A stretch of 64,000 nucleotides of DNA from Serpens sp964410065 (GCA_964410065.1 CAYPFO010000003.1:45901-109900), one strand, 5' to 3'. Counted from the stretch's first letter, positions 52,374 to 61,529 are shown. The notes: a model not told the origin generated them from the sequence alone. Program-made: numbers and translations.

Positions 52374-53408
52374 TCAGTTGTGAAGGTGAAGGGCGGCATT
52401 CAGCTCGATGGCGGTCTTGTTGGTCTTGCACTCCACCGCGCCAGTCTGCGAGTTGCGGCGGAACAGCAGATCCGGCTGCCCGGCCAGATCGCGGGCCTTG
52501 ACGACCTTGACCGGCTCATTTTGCTCATCGAGCAGCGACACCTTGGTGCCGGCGGTGATGTACAGGCCGGATTCCACAGTGTTGCGATCGCCCAGCGGAA
52601 TGCCGACGCCGGCGTTGGCGCCGATCAGGCAGCCTTCGCCGACGCTGATGACGATATTGCCGCCGCCGGACAGGGTGCCCATGGTCGAGCAGCCGCCGCC
52701 CAGGTCGGAGCCCTTGCCAACGAACACGCCGGCCGAGACGCGGCCTTCGATCATGCCGGGACCTTCGGTGCCGGCGTTGAAGTTGATGAAGCCCTCATGC
52801 ATCACCGTGGTGCCTTCACCCACATAGGCGCCCAGGCGGATGCGCGCGCTGTCGGCGATACGCACGCCGCTCGGCACGACGTAGTCGGTCATCTTCGGGA
52901 ACTTGTCCACCGAGTTGACTTCCAGCAGGTCGCCCTTCAGGCGCGCTTCCAGCTGGCGCTCCGGCAACTCGGCCAGATCCACCGCGCCGTGGTTGGTCCA
53001 GGCGACGTTGGGCAGCAGCGGGAAGATGCCGGTGAGGTTCAGTTCGTGGGGTTTGGCCAGGCGATGGGAGAGCAGGTGCAGCTTGAGGTAGGCCTCAGGC
53101 GTGGTGTTCAGCGCGCTGTCATCGACCAGCAGGGTGGCGACCAGCGGCTTTTGGCTTTCGGCCAGACGGGTCAGCAGGGCGGCCTGTACCGGGTCGATGT
53201 TCTTCAGGGCGCTGGAGATATCCGCCGCCTGCAGTTTGGTTATCGCCAGGGCCTGATTACCACCGGTGTAACCGAGGATCGGCGTGATAGCGGCGACCAG
53301 CTCGGCGCTTGGCTTGAGCAACGGCTGGGCATAGAAAACTTCCAGCCAGGCGCCTTGGCGATTCTGAGTGCCAACGCCGAAGGCCAGGCTGAACAGGGTG
53401 GTAGACAT
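52374..53408 (-). CDS. dapD: Tetrahydrodipicolinate N-succinyltransferase DapD
   Basis: The 344-aa enzyme succinylates tetrahydrodipicolinate with succinyl-CoA in the lysine/diaminopimelate pathway. An N-terminal domain of about 170 residues precedes left-handed beta-helix repeats (IRLGAYVGEGTTVMHEGFIN, GGGCSTMGTLSGGG). This is the longer DapD form found in Pseudomonas and Actinobacteria. It follows the ArsC-family gene by 32 bases, as in other Pseudomonas. Confidence 0.95.
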   Translation of the reverse strand: MSTTLFSLAFGVGTQNRQGAWLEVFYAQPLLKPSAELVAAITPILGYTGGNQALAITKLQAADISSALKNIDPVQAALLTRLAESQKPLVATLLVDDSALNTTPEAYLKLHLLSHRLAKPHELNLTGIFPLLPNVAWTNHGAVDLAELPERQLEARLKGDLLEVNSVDKFPKMTDYVVPSGVRIADSARIRLGAYVGEGTTVMHEGFINFNAGTEGPGMIEGRVSAGVFVGKGSDLGGGCSTMGTLSGGGNIVISVGEGCLIGANAGVGIPLGDRNTVESGLYITAGTKVSLLDEQNEPVKVVKARDLAGQPDLLFRRNSQTGAVECKTNKTAIELNAALHLHN

Positions 53409-53440
53409 GGCGAAATCCTTGTAATCGGGTGGGCGCTGGC

Positions 53441-53800
53441 TCAGCGGGCCAGCGCGGCAGAGTAGAGGTCCGGCTTGAAGCCGACCAAGGTCTTGTTCCC
53501 AAGATCCAGCACCGGTCGCTTGATCATCGACGGTTGGGCCAGCATCAGAGTGATGGCCTTGTCTTGGTCGAGCTCGGCCTTCTGCGCATCATCCAGCTTG
53601 CGGAAGGTGGTGCCGGCGCGGTTGAGAACGGTTTGCCAGCCATGTTCGTTGCACCAGCGGGTAAGGCTGTCGCGATCGATCCCGGCGGTCTTGTAGTCAT
53701 GGAAACCATAGGTCAGGCCATGCTCGTCGAGCCAGGTGCGGGCTTTTTTCATGGTGTCGCAGGCTTTGATGCCGTAGAGCACCAGGGAGGCGTCAGTCAT
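53441..53800 (-). CDS. ArsC/Spx-family protein (YffB-like)
   Basis: The 119-aa thioredoxin-like protein has one N-terminal cysteine in GIKACDTMKKARTWL (Cys14) rather than a CxxC pair, and a conserved FNRAGTTFRKL-like block. YffB-type members next to dapD are probably glutathione-dependent thiol reductases, not true arsenate reductases. ATG 53800 follows GAGGTG; an ATG three codons earlier is in frame. It is directly downstream of flhB on the same strand. Confidence 0.85.
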   Translation of the reverse strand: MTDASLVLYGIKACDTMKKARTWLDEHGLTYGFHDYKTAGIDRDSLTRWCNEHGWQTVLNRAGTTFRKLDDAQKAELDQDKAITLMLAQPSMIKRPVLDLGNKTLVGFKPDLYSAALAR

Positions 53801-54004
53801 CGGGTGCACCTCAAGTAATAAGAAAGGCGAGTGATTATGCCATTAGTCGTAAAAAACCGTGTGGTTGCTCAGGCGTCAACGGTGTCGCGGTCTGATTGCT
53901 CAATGTGCGAACCGCGCAGAGGGCGGCATGGCGGGGCACCCACTGTGCGCCGGTAATGCTTCGGCCCGAGATCGGGCCTCCCATAATTTTTAGCTGACGA
54001 AAAC

Positions 54005-55141
54005 TCATAGATCCCGCCGCAAGTCGTCGGGAATCGGCAAGTCGGGTATCGGGCCGGGGCGTTTGCCTTGGCCGGCCTTGAATTGGCGAATCTGGTAGAC
54101 GTAGGCCAGCACCTGGGCGACCGCCATGTACAGGCCGGCAGGAATTTCTTCATCTAGTTCGGTGGAGTAATACACCGCTCGCGCCAGGGCCGGCGATTCC
54201 AGCACGGTGACCTTGTGCTCGTTGGCGATCTCGCGAATCTTCAGCGCAATCTGGTCGCCGCCCTTGGCAACCATGACCGGCGCGCCGCCGCCGCTCTCGT
54301 CATATTTCAGCGCCACGGCAAAGTGCGTGGGGTTGGTAATCACCACGTCGGCGTCCGGCACCGCGGCCATCATGCGCCGCTGTGAAATCTCGCGCTGCAG
54401 CTGGCGAACCTTGGACTTGATCTCCGGTTTGCCTTCGCTGTCCTTGTATTCGTCACGCACTTCCTGCTTGGTCATCATCAGCTTCTGCTTGTGATCCCAG
54501 AGCTGGAAGGGCACGTCGATCAGGGCGATGAAAATCAGTCCGCAGGACATCCATAATGCGCACCAGCCGACCACTTGGAGGCAGTGCATGATCGCTGCCT
54601 CCAGGGGCTCGTTGGCGATGGCCGAGATGTCTTCCTGAAACGCCGATAACACGGCCAGGGCCACGATCAGCACGATGAGGAACTTGCCCACCGCCTTGAG
54701 CAGTTCGATCAACGAATTCTTGGAGAACATGCGCTTGATCCCGGACAGCGGATTCATGCGGCTGAACTTGGGCATCAGCGAGTCGGCCGAGATCAAAAAG
54801 CCGCCCAGAGCCACCGGGCCGATCACCGAGGCGATCAACAGCAACACCAGCAGTGGCAGCAACGCTTCGAAGGCATGGCCGCCGGCAGTGAGCAGCAGCA
54901 GCGCCATGGTATTGGTTTCATAGAGCACCTCACGGGGCAGGCTGAAGCTGCCGCGCATCACCTCGATCAGGCTGAGCCCCATGCTGCCGCCGAAGGCCAT
55001 CAGACCGCCGGTGCCGGCCAGCATGATCACCAGGGTATTGAGTTCCTTGGAGCGCGCGATCTGTCCCTTTTCGCGGGAGTCGCGCAGACGTTTCTCTGAG
55101 GGTTCTTCGCTTTTTTCGGCGCCGTTTTCATTCTCGGCCAT
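54005..55141 (-). CDS. flhB: Flagellar export switch protein FlhB
   Basis: The 378-aa protein sets substrate specificity of the flagellar export gate. Four membrane helices (about 35-210) are followed by the cytoplasmic domain with the autocleavage site NPTH at 270-273. It lies three bases after fliR. In most Pseudomonas flhA-flhF-fleN-fliA follow, but here the ArsC-family gene and dapD come next, so a rearrangement point lies at 53.8-54.0 kb. Confidence 0.97.
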   Translation of the reverse strand: MAENENGAEKSEEPSEKRLRDSREKGQIARSKELNTLVIMLAGTGGLMAFGGSMGLSLIEVMRGSFSLPREVLYETNTMALLLLTAGGHAFEALLPLLVLLLIASVIGPVALGGFLISADSLMPKFSRMNPLSGIKRMFSKNSLIELLKAVGKFLIVLIVALAVLSAFQEDISAIANEPLEAAIMHCLQVVGWCALWMSCGLIFIALIDVPFQLWDHKQKLMMTKQEVRDEYKDSEGKPEIKSKVRQLQREISQRRMMAAVPDADVVITNPTHFAVALKYDESGGGAPVMVAKGGDQIALKIREIANEHKVTVLESPALARAVYYSTELDEEIPAGLYMAVAQVLAYVYQIRQFKAGQGKRPGPIPDLPIPDDLRRDL

Positions 55142-55144
55142 GGG

Positions 55145-55921
55145 CTACCTCGCCTGTGCCAGCTCGCGCATCAGCGCCAACGCTTCGATGCTGAGCACTT
55201 GAAAGTGGGCGAGGATATCCGCCTGGGCCAACCAGAAAATGATCTGGCCAAGCACCAGGGTCATCGGAAAACCGATGGAGAAAATATTCAGTTGCGGCGC
55301 GGCGCGGGTCATCACGCCGAACGCGATGTTGACCACCAGCAGGGCGGTAACCGCCGGCAGGGCCAGCAGCAGGCCGGCGGCCATCACCCAAGTGAGCTTG
55401 CCGGCCATTTCACGGTAGTGCTCGACCAGCAGGCCGCTGCCCACCGGCAGTGTGGTGAAGCTCTCGGCGAGGATCTCGAACGCCACCAGGTGGCCGTTCA
55501 TGGCGAGAAACATCAGGGTGGTCATGTTCAGCAAGAACTGGCCGAGCAGGGGCACGGATATGCCGTTGGCCGGGTCCATCATCGAGGCAAACCCCAGGCC
55601 CATCTGCATGGAAATGATTTGCCCGGTGACGATGAAAATCTGGAAGAACAGCTGGAACACGAAACCGAGCATCACACCGATGATCACCTGTTCGCCAATC
55701 AGCAGCAGGCTGCGCAGGCTCAGGGCATCGATCATCGGCATGGGCGGCAGGTTGGGCGCCAGGACCAGGGTGATGGCCAGTGCCAGCATTAAACGAACGC
55801 GCTTGGGCACGAACTGGGCGCCGAAAATCGGCATGACCATCAGCAGCGAGGCGATGCGAAACAGCGGCAGCAGGAAGCTCGCCACCCAGCCGCCGATCTG
55901 CTCGTTGGTCAGCTCCAGCAT
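55145..55921 (-). CDS. fliR: Flagellar biosynthesis protein FliR
   Basis: The 258-aa export-gate membrane protein has about six helices. The conserved MLGFVFQLFFQIFIVTGQI segment and the usual length support the call. It forms the core export complex with FliP and FliQ. The gene is separated from fliQ by six bases and from flhB by three. Confidence 0.96.
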   Translation of the reverse strand: MLELTNEQIGGWVASFLLPLFRIASLLMVMPIFGAQFVPKRVRLMLALAITLVLAPNLPPMPMIDALSLRSLLLIGEQVIIGVMLGFVFQLFFQIFIVTGQIISMQMGLGFASMMDPANGISVPLLGQFLLNMTTLMFLAMNGHLVAFEILAESFTTLPVGSGLLVEHYREMAGKLTWVMAAGLLLALPAVTALLVVNIAFGVMTRAAPQLNIFSIGFPMTLVLGQIIFWLAQADILAHFQVLSIEALALMRELAQAR

Positions 55922-55927
55922 GGTGCT

Positions 55928-56197
55928 CTAGCCGATGACCATGGGTATGTTGATGATCAGCGTCTCGGCATACTCCATCAGCTGGCGCACCAGCCAGGGG
56001 CCGGCCCAGATCAGCGTGACCAGCATCACCAGCAGGCGTGGCAGAAAGCTCAAGGTTTGTTCGTTGATTTGCGTGGCAGCCTGGAACACCGCCACCACCA
56101 GGCCGATCAGCAAACTGGGCACTACCAGCACCGCGACCAGCATGGCGGTGAGCCACAACGCACTGCGAAACAGATCGACGGCAAATTCCGGGGACAT
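55928..56197 (-). CDS. fliQ: Flagellar biosynthesis protein FliQ
   Basis: The 89-aa protein has two membrane helices around VVAVFQAATQINEQTLSFLP, the FliQ signature. It is part of the FliPQR gate. The length is exactly as expected. Confidence 0.96.
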   Translation of the reverse strand: MSPEFAVDLFRSALWLTAMLVAVLVVPSLLIGLVVAVFQAATQINEQTLSFLPRLLVMLVTLIWAGPWLVRQLMEYAETLIINIPMVIG

Positions 56198-56207
56198 GGG
56201 TACGCCT

Positions 56208-57020
56208 CTATAACGTGCCGAAGCTGCTGGCCAGGGTGCCGATGATCAAACCCCAGCCATCGATCAGCACGAACAGCATGATCTTGAACGGCAGCGAGAT
56301 GATCAGTGGCGAGAGCATCATCATGCCCATGGCCATGAGCACACTGGCGACCACCAGGTCGATGATCAGGAACGGGATAAAGATCATGAAGCCGATCTGG
56401 AAGGCGGTCTTCAGCTCGGAGGTCACGAAGGCCGGCACCAGAATGGTCAACGGCGCGTCCATCGGTGTGGCGATGTCGGTGCGTTTGGACAGGCGCATGA
56501 ACAGGTCCAGGTCGCTCTCGCGGGTCTGCGCGAGCATGAAGTTCTTGATCGGGACTTCGGCGCGATCGATGGCCTGGCGCGCGCTGAGCTGTTCATTCAT
56601 GTAAGGCTGCAGCGCGTCCTCGTTAATCTTGTCGAACACCGGCGCCATGATGAACAGCGTCAGGAAGATCGTCAGGCCAAGAAGGATCTGGTTGGACGGC
56701 GTCTGTTGCAGGCCCAGCGCCTGACGCAGGATGGAAAACACGATGATGATCCGCGTGAAGCAGGTCATCAGCATGACGAACGCCGGAATGAAGCTCAGCG
56801 CTGTCATGATCATCAGGATCTGCAGGCTGACCGAGTATTCCTGTTCGCCGTCCGCGTTGGTGGTCAGGGTAATGGCTTTGATGCCCAGCGGATCGCCTTC
56901 CTGGCCGAGCGCCGGCAGGGCCAGCAGGCTGAGCAACACCAGCAGGACAAACAGCAGGCCTTGCGAGGGACGCAGGCGAATCGGCAGGCGGGCTTGGAGG
57001 GACATCGGCAAAACGCTCAT
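56208..57020 (-). CDS. fliP: Flagellar biosynthesis protein FliP
   Basis: The 270-aa protein has an N-terminal signal peptide (about 20-42) and four membrane helices, with FTRIIIVFSILRQALGLQQT and VVASVLMAMGMMML conserved. It begins export-gate assembly. The start is ATG 57020, behind CAGGA; a second ATG at 57005 is possible. The open frame continues 30 codons upstream only because element A-derived sequence there happens to be open. Confidence 0.95.
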   Translation of the reverse strand: MSVLPMSLQARLPIRLRPSQGLLFVLLVLLSLLALPALGQEGDPLGIKAITLTTNADGEQEYSVSLQILMIMTALSFIPAFVMLMTCFTRIIIVFSILRQALGLQQTPSNQILLGLTIFLTLFIMAPVFDKINEDALQPYMNEQLSARQAIDRAEVPIKNFMLAQTRESDLDLFMRLSKRTDIATPMDAPLTILVPAFVTSELKTAFQIGFMIFIPFLIIDLVVASVLMAMGMMMLSPLIISLPFKIMLFVLIDGWGLIIGTLASSFGTL

Positions 57021-57026
57021 TCCTGT

Positions 57027-57049
57027 TGAGGCGAACTCATTCGCCTGAC
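57027..57049 (-). repeat. Element A end fragment just upstream of fliP
   Basis: TTGAGGCGAACTCATTCGCC resembles the left terminal repeat of element A (GTAGGGGCGAATTCATTCGC). It lies immediately before the fliP ribosome site, in the 76-base gap after fliO. Only this end is recognisable. Confidence 0.4.
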
Positions 57050-57096
57050 TCGGTCTCGGTGGGCGAGGGCATGTGCCCCTTAGCCAGGCCAGGCTG

Positions 57097-57543
57097 TCAT
57101 GGCTTCGCATCGCGCTTGAGCAGTTCCTGCAGGCGCTTGGCGAACTCTGGCGTGGCGTTTTCCGTTTCCGGCAACACCACCGGCTGCTGCAGCACGTGCA
57201 GGGGCGTGATGCGCCCGGCAGTCAGGCCGAGCAGAATCTGCTCTTCGCCCACTTGCACCAGCAACAGGCGCTCACGCTGCCCGAGGGCCTGGCTCGACAG
57301 CAGTTTGATCACTTGATTGCTGCGCGGCCCAACCTGGCCTTGCAGGCGGCGCACCACCCAGGCAAGCAGGAAGATCAGGCCGATGACCACGCCCAGGCCC
57401 AGCAGCAGCTGGCTGATCTGCGAGGTCACGCCGGCGGTACTCGGCACCGGCGAGGAGGCGAGGGCGCCCGGTGCCAGCAGCAGCAGGGGCACGGCGAGCC
57501 AGCCCCAGGTTGTGCGGCCTTGGCGAGAAGATGCTTGACGCAT
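57097..57543 (-). CDS. fliO: Flagellar biosynthesis protein FliO
   Basis: The 148-aa protein has a signal-like N-terminus (about 11-30), one membrane helix (about 45-65) and a short cytoplasmic domain (RERLLLVQVGEEQILLGLT). FliO helps FliP assemble. It starts one base after the fliN stop, so the two are coupled. Confidence 0.92.
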   Translation of the reverse strand: MRQASSRQGRTTWGWLAVPLLLLAPGALASSPVPSTAGVTSQISQLLLGLGVVIGLIFLLAWVVRRLQGQVGPRSNQVIKLLSSQALGQRERLLLVQVGEEQILLGLTAGRITPLHVLQQPVVLPETENATPEFAKRLQELLKRDAKP

Positions 57544-57544
57544 C

Positions 57545-57997
57545 TCAGCGCAGCTTCCGGATGCGTTCGGTGGGGCTAATCACGTCGGTCAGGCGAATGC
57601 CGAACTTCTCGTTGACGACCACCACTTCGCCATGGGCGATCAGCGTGCCGTTGACCAGCACATCGAGCGGCTCACCGGCCAGGCGGTCCAGTTCGATCAC
57701 CGAGCCCTGGTTAAGCTGCAGCAGGTTACGGATGTTGATGCTGGTGTTGCCGACTTCCATGGAGATGGTCACCGGAATATCCAGGATCACTTCCAGGTTC
57801 GGGCCTTCCATGCTTGTCGGGCCATCGGCACGCGGGGGCGTGTCGAACGCTTCGATGGGCGCAAGCGGTGCGGCAGGGCGGGCATCGGCAAGCATGCTGT
57901 CGATGCTGCTCTGATCGCCGGCGGACTCGGCCAGGGCGGCGGCCCACTCGTCGGCTTGCGCCTGATCCTCTGGGCTCATCGGGGTGTCATTTGCCAT
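57545..57997 (-). CDS. fliN: Flagellar motor switch protein FliN
   Basis: The 150-aa C-ring protein has an acidic, Ala-rich N-terminal extension (about 1-65) and a C-terminal SpoA domain (VIELDRLAGEPLDVLVNGTL, VVVNEKFGIRLTDVI). It pairs with FliM in the switch. The order fliM-fliN-fliO is standard; a 100-base gap separates it from fliM. Confidence 0.96.
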   Translation of the reverse strand: MANDTPMSPEDQAQADEWAAALAESAGDQSSIDSMLADARPAAPLAPIEAFDTPPRADGPTSMEGPNLEVILDIPVTISMEVGNTSINIRNLLQLNQGSVIELDRLAGEPLDVLVNGTLIAHGEVVVVNEKFGIRLTDVISPTERIRKLR

Positions 57998-58097
57998 GGG
58001 ATTACCTCAATCGGCTGTCTTGGCTGGCTTCCCCGCAGGGCGTTGGGAAGGCTGTTCAAATAGGGTCGCGCCGCCTCAACCAGCACGGCTGGGTCGC

Positions 58098-59066
58098 TCA
58101 GCGTGTGCGTTGCAGCGGTTCGATCACCTGCAGGGCGAGCTTGTCCTTGTGAGAGCCAAGCTTGACCTTGAAGGCCGGCACGCCGTTGGCGCGCATCAGG
58201 ATGTGTTCGGGTGCATCCACCGGGATCACATCGCCCGGCTGCATGTGCAGAATGTCGCGCACCTTGAGCTGGCGGTGCGCCACGGTGGCAGACAGCGGCA
58301 CGTTGACGTCGAGGATGTCCTCGCGCAGGGCCTTGGACCAGCGTTCGTCCTGATCGGCGACATCCGATTGGAAGCCGGCGTCGAGCATTTCGCGGATCGG
58401 CTCGATCATCGAATAGGGCATGGTTACATGCAGGTCGCCGCCGCCGCCGTCCAGTTCGATGTGGAAGGTGGAGACCACCACCACTTCGCTGGGGCTGACG
58501 ATGTTGGCGATGGCCGGGTTGACCTCCGAGTTGAGGTACTCGAAGTCCACCTCCAGCAGGGCTTGCCAGGCTTCCTTCAGGTCGATGAACGCCTGATCCA
58601 GCACCATGCGCACCACCCGCAGCTCAGTGGGGGTGAATTCGCGACCTTCGATCTTGGCGTGACGCCCATCGCCGCCGAAGAAGTTGTCCACCAGCTTGAA
58701 CACCAGGCGCGAGTCAAGGATGAACAGCGCGATGCCGCGCAGCGGCTTCATCTTCACCAGATTGAGGCTGGTCGGTACGTACAGCGAATGCACGTACTCG
58801 CCGAACTTCATCACCTGCACACCGCCTACCGCGACATCCGCAGAGCGGCGCAGCAGGTTGAACATGCTGACCCGGGTGTAGCGGGCAAAACGCTCGTTGA
58901 CCATTTCCAGGGTCGGCATGCGTCCGCGAACGATACGATCCTGACTGGTCAGGTCGTAGCTCTTGACGCCTCCCTTGGAGGACAGGTCCTCGGTATCGAC
59001 GAGACCATCATCGACGCCATGCAACAGGGCGTCGATTTCATCTTGTGACAGCAGGTCAGTAGCCAT
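58098..59066 (-). CDS. fliM: Flagellar motor switch protein FliM
   Basis: The 322-aa protein begins with the CheY-P-binding peptide DLLSQDEIDALLHGVDD. A CheC-like middle domain and a C-terminal SpoA domain (RDILHMQPGDVIPVDAPEHI) follow. It controls rotation direction in the C ring. It starts nine bases after fliL. Confidence 0.97.
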   Translation of the reverse strand: MATDLLSQDEIDALLHGVDDGLVDTEDLSSKGGVKSYDLTSQDRIVRGRMPTLEMVNERFARYTRVSMFNLLRRSADVAVGGVQVMKFGEYVHSLYVPTSLNLVKMKPLRGIALFILDSRLVFKLVDNFFGGDGRHAKIEGREFTPTELRVVRMVLDQAFIDLKEAWQALLEVDFEYLNSEVNPAIANIVSPSEVVVVSTFHIELDGGGGDLHVTMPYSMIEPIREMLDAGFQSDVADQDERWSKALREDILDVNVPLSATVAHRQLKVRDILHMQPGDVIPVDAPEHILMRANGVPAFKVKLGSHKDKLALQVIEPLQRTR

Positions 59067-59075
59067 CTAAACGTC

Positions 59076-59564
59076 CTACTGCAATACGAAATTAGTGAAC
59101 AGCACGTGCTCGATAACCGGTTTGCCCAGGTGCTGGCGAGCCAGCTCCTGCACCTGCACGGTGGCCAGTTGGCGCAAGGCCTCCTTGCCGGGAGCGGTCA
59201 GCAGTGCATCGAAGTCCTGGGAGGAGAACAGCATGACCAGTTGGTTGCGCAGCACCGGCAGATGCTCCTTGAGCGACGCCAGCCCTTGGCCGTCACGGCT
59301 CATCAAGGTCACGCTGGCCTGCAGGTATCGCGTTCGCCCCTGGCGTTGGAAGTTCACCACGAAGGGCTCTTTGAGCTCTTCGTAGAGCGCGCCTTTGTCA
59401 ATCAGGCGCGCCGTCTCTACGGTCGAACCGCCGGTGGTGCTGGTCACCACATACCAGGTCACACCCACCGAAACGGCCATCGCCAGCAACAGCGCTAGCG
59501 CCCCGAAAATAATCAGCGGCAGCTTGTTCGTTTGCGAGCCACGAGGTCCCGTTTTCTTAGTCAT
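59076..59564 (-). CDS. fliL: Flagellar basal body-associated protein FliL
   Basis: The 162-aa protein has one membrane helix (about 16-40) and a periplasmic stomatin-like domain. FliL supports stator function. The C-terminal motif (LARQHLGKPVIEHVLFTNFV) is conserved. It is the second gene of the operon, after fliK and a 274-base gap that contains an element B-like remnant. Confidence 0.94.
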   Translation of the reverse strand: MTKKTGPRGSQTNKLPLIIFGALALLLAMAVSVGVTWYVVTSTTGGSTVETARLIDKGALYEELKEPFVVNFQRQGRTRYLQASVTLMSRDGQGLASLKEHLPVLRNQLVMLFSSQDFDALLTAPGKEALRQLATVQVQELARQHLGKPVIEHVLFTNFVLQ

Positions 59565-59674
59565 GCCAAATATCCGTCACCGACCGGTGCTCACACCATC
59601 CAAGCCAGCGAGGGAGCAAGTCTTATGCCAGTTTTTGAAGTCGTTCACGGTTTGCCAGGTAGATGCCTGAGCCC

Positions 59675-59795
59675 GCATAGGGGGGGCGTCGCTCGTTGCA
59701 GGGGGGGCGGCGGGAGAGCAAAGGCTCAACGAGCACCCCGCCAGCGGATTGTCCCAACGCGGCGGGCTGCTCGGTGATTGCGTCACCGGCACGCC
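59675..59795 (+). repeat. Decayed element B remnant between fliK and fliL
   Basis: GGGCGTCGCTCGTTGCAGG, then GCTCAACGAGCACCCCGCC and GCGGCGGGCTGC follow the order of the inner part of element B at about 4008-4110. The termini are absent. It lies inside the fliK operon. Confidence 0.55.
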
Positions 59796-59838
59796 TCTAA
59801 TTGCATAACCGCCGAGGTTCGTTGGAGTGCGTCAGGAC

Positions 59839-61089
59839 TCAGGCGTAGAAATCGATCAGCCCGCGCCCCGAGTCCAGTGGGGTGCTGGCGACCGTCAGCT
59901 CGTCCAGGTCCGCATGTTCTTCGCCCCCTGCGGCACTCCCGCGTCGGCCATTGCGCTCATCGGTTTCCCGGTCGCCACGGGCCAGGGATTGGTCGGAAAC
60001 GTTGACATCCACCAGGTTCATGCCCTGCTGGTTGAACATTTCACGCAGGCGTTGCAGCTGGCCTTCCAACGCGTCCCGCACGCCGGCATGCGGGCTGGCG
60101 AAGCTCACCTGGGTCTGTTCCTGATTGAGGCTGATACGCACCTCCAGACGGCCCAGTTCGGCGGGGTCCAGCTGGATTTCGGCAGACTTGAGGTTCTGGC
60201 TGGACAGCCACATCACCCGCTCCACTACGGCCTCGCTCCAGCCGTTCTGGCTCATCGGCAGGGGTTGCTGCATGACCGTGGCCGCCTCACGCGCCGCTGC
60301 GGTGTTCGCCTGGCTCACTGCCTGTGTCAAAGGGTTGACACTGCTGGGAGGCGTCTCGCCGCGCAGCTCACTGGCGGCGGCAGAAGCGGCGCGTCCCGCG
60401 GTGCTGGCGTCGAGCTCACGCGCCATCTGTTCAAAGCGCGGCTCGCTGTCCGGCAGCTCTGTGCTGCTCTCGGCCAGTGTCGGCTCGGCCGACGCGAGGC
60501 GCGCCGTGGCGGCGCGCTGTTCCGCAATAGTCGTTTGCGCGGAGCTTGCCCGCCCATTGGCGGACGGCTGAACGGGTACAGCGGCCGGCTGCATGGCCGG
60601 AGTCATGGCGGCAGCCACGGCGACCCGTTCGTCAGGCTGCGTTTCGGCGGCTGCTTGTTCAGCAGCGGCAAGGGCGTCGGCTTCAGCGTCAGCCAGAAGG
60701 CTGTCCTGGGTAGCCTGGGCTGCTTTGTCCGATGCCGCAGTGGCGGGTTCAGCAGTTGCAGTATCGATCGGCACGCTAGGGTCTCGCTCGAACAGCATCA
60801 GCGATTCCAGTTGCACATCTTCGGGCGGCAGCTCGGCCGGCAACTCCTTGCCGGTATCGGCAAGCAACTGCTGCTCGCGGACGGCCTTGTCCGTAGCCTC
60901 CTGAGCCGCTTCGGCAGGCTTGGCGGCGGCGGGTGCCGGCGAGGTTTCGCGCTCGCGGGCATACAGCTCGGCAAAACTGCCGCTCTCGGCCTTATCGGCT
61001 ACGGCGCCGGTATCCGGCGACTTGCCCGCACCCGTCGCAACGCGCGCCGACGGGCTGCCTTGCAGAAAAAGATCGGCGCCAAGGGCCAT
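59839..61089 (-). CDS. fliK: Flagellar hook-length control protein FliK
   Basis: The 416-aa secreted ruler has a low-complexity Ala/Glu/Ser-rich N-terminal two-thirds and a conserved C-terminal domain. That domain contains LKSAEIQLDPAELGRLEVRI and LREMFNQQGMNLVDVNVSD and contacts FlhB. ATG 61089 is chosen over an in-frame codon four residues earlier. It is the first gene of fliK-flhB, with its own sigma-54 promoter, and lies only 200 bases from tRNA-Arg. Confidence 0.93.
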   Translation of the reverse strand: MALGADLFLQGSPSARVATGAGKSPDTGAVADKAESGSFAELYARERETSPAPAAAKPAEAAQEATDKAVREQQLLADTGKELPAELPPEDVQLESLMLFERDPSVPIDTATAEPATAASDKAAQATQDSLLADAEADALAAAEQAAAETQPDERVAVAAAMTPAMQPAAVPVQPSANGRASSAQTTIAEQRAATARLASAEPTLAESSTELPDSEPRFEQMARELDASTAGRAASAAASELRGETPPSSVNPLTQAVSQANTAAAREAATVMQQPLPMSQNGWSEAVVERVMWLSSQNLKSAEIQLDPAELGRLEVRISLNQEQTQVSFASPHAGVRDALEGQLQRLREMFNQQGMNLVDVNVSDQSLARGDRETDERNGRRGSAAGGEEHADLDELTVASTPLDSGRGLIDFYA

Positions 61090-61126
61090 GGTGCACTCCA
61101 CAATAATTCAAACTTGCAGGGGGAGT

Positions 61127-61143
61127 AGCAAGGGGTGGGCCAA
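61127..61143 (-). promoter_or_regulatory. Sigma-54 promoter of the fliK-flhB operon
   Basis: On the minus strand TTGGCCCaccccTTGCT has GG and GC ten bases apart. It lies 38 bases before the fliK ATG. The position and orientation fit an operon promoter, so the inverted block kept its regulation. Confidence 0.78.
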
Positions 61144-61288
61144 CTTGGTAATCACAGGATTCGGCTTGGCGGGAGCGGCCAGCGGAGCTGCTCGAAAGGG
61201 GAGAATTGCTAGCAGGTTCGACATGACAAATCCGCTGTCGCTCGCTAACATGCCGACCCCGCCGCCGCACTGCCGGCAGCAACGCGTC

Positions 61289-61363
61289 TGTCCCCTTAGT
61301 TCAACGGATAGAATAAGCCCCTCCTAAGGGCTAGATGCTGGTTCGATTCCAGCAGGGGACGCC
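61289..61363 (+). tRNA. argW: tRNA-Arg(CCU)
   Basis: A full cloverleaf is visible: acceptor arms GTCCCCT and AGGGGAC, anticodon loop CTCCTAA with anticodon CCT, T arm GCTGG-TTCGATT-CCAGC, and encoded CCA at 61361-61363. Its sequence is close to E. coli argW. The 3' half is a known integration site for P4-like integrases, and one lies immediately downstream. Confidence 0.95.
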
Positions 61364-61474
61364 ATCAGCTCTTCCGCTGACTTCCACCGACTTCCGCTCA
61401 ACCGCTCTAAATCGCTGCTTTCAAGCCAAAAAGCGAATTTATGAGCTTCAGTTTTCCAGTCGCTTCCAGAAATT

Positions 61475-61529
61475 TTAGGGGTACGTTTAGGGGTATTTCG
61501 CTCGGTTCGACAAATGAGGTCGTACCCCC
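61475..61529. promoter_or_regulatory. Repeat cluster before the integrase (possible arm-type or operator sites)
   Basis: TTTAGGGGTA occurs twice in direct order (61475-61482 and 61487-61494, offset by about 12 bases). CGTACCCCC at 61521-61529, directly before the start codon, is complementary to the first repeat. Such sites could bind integrase and self-regulate it. This is inference from the repeats alone. Confidence 0.4.
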
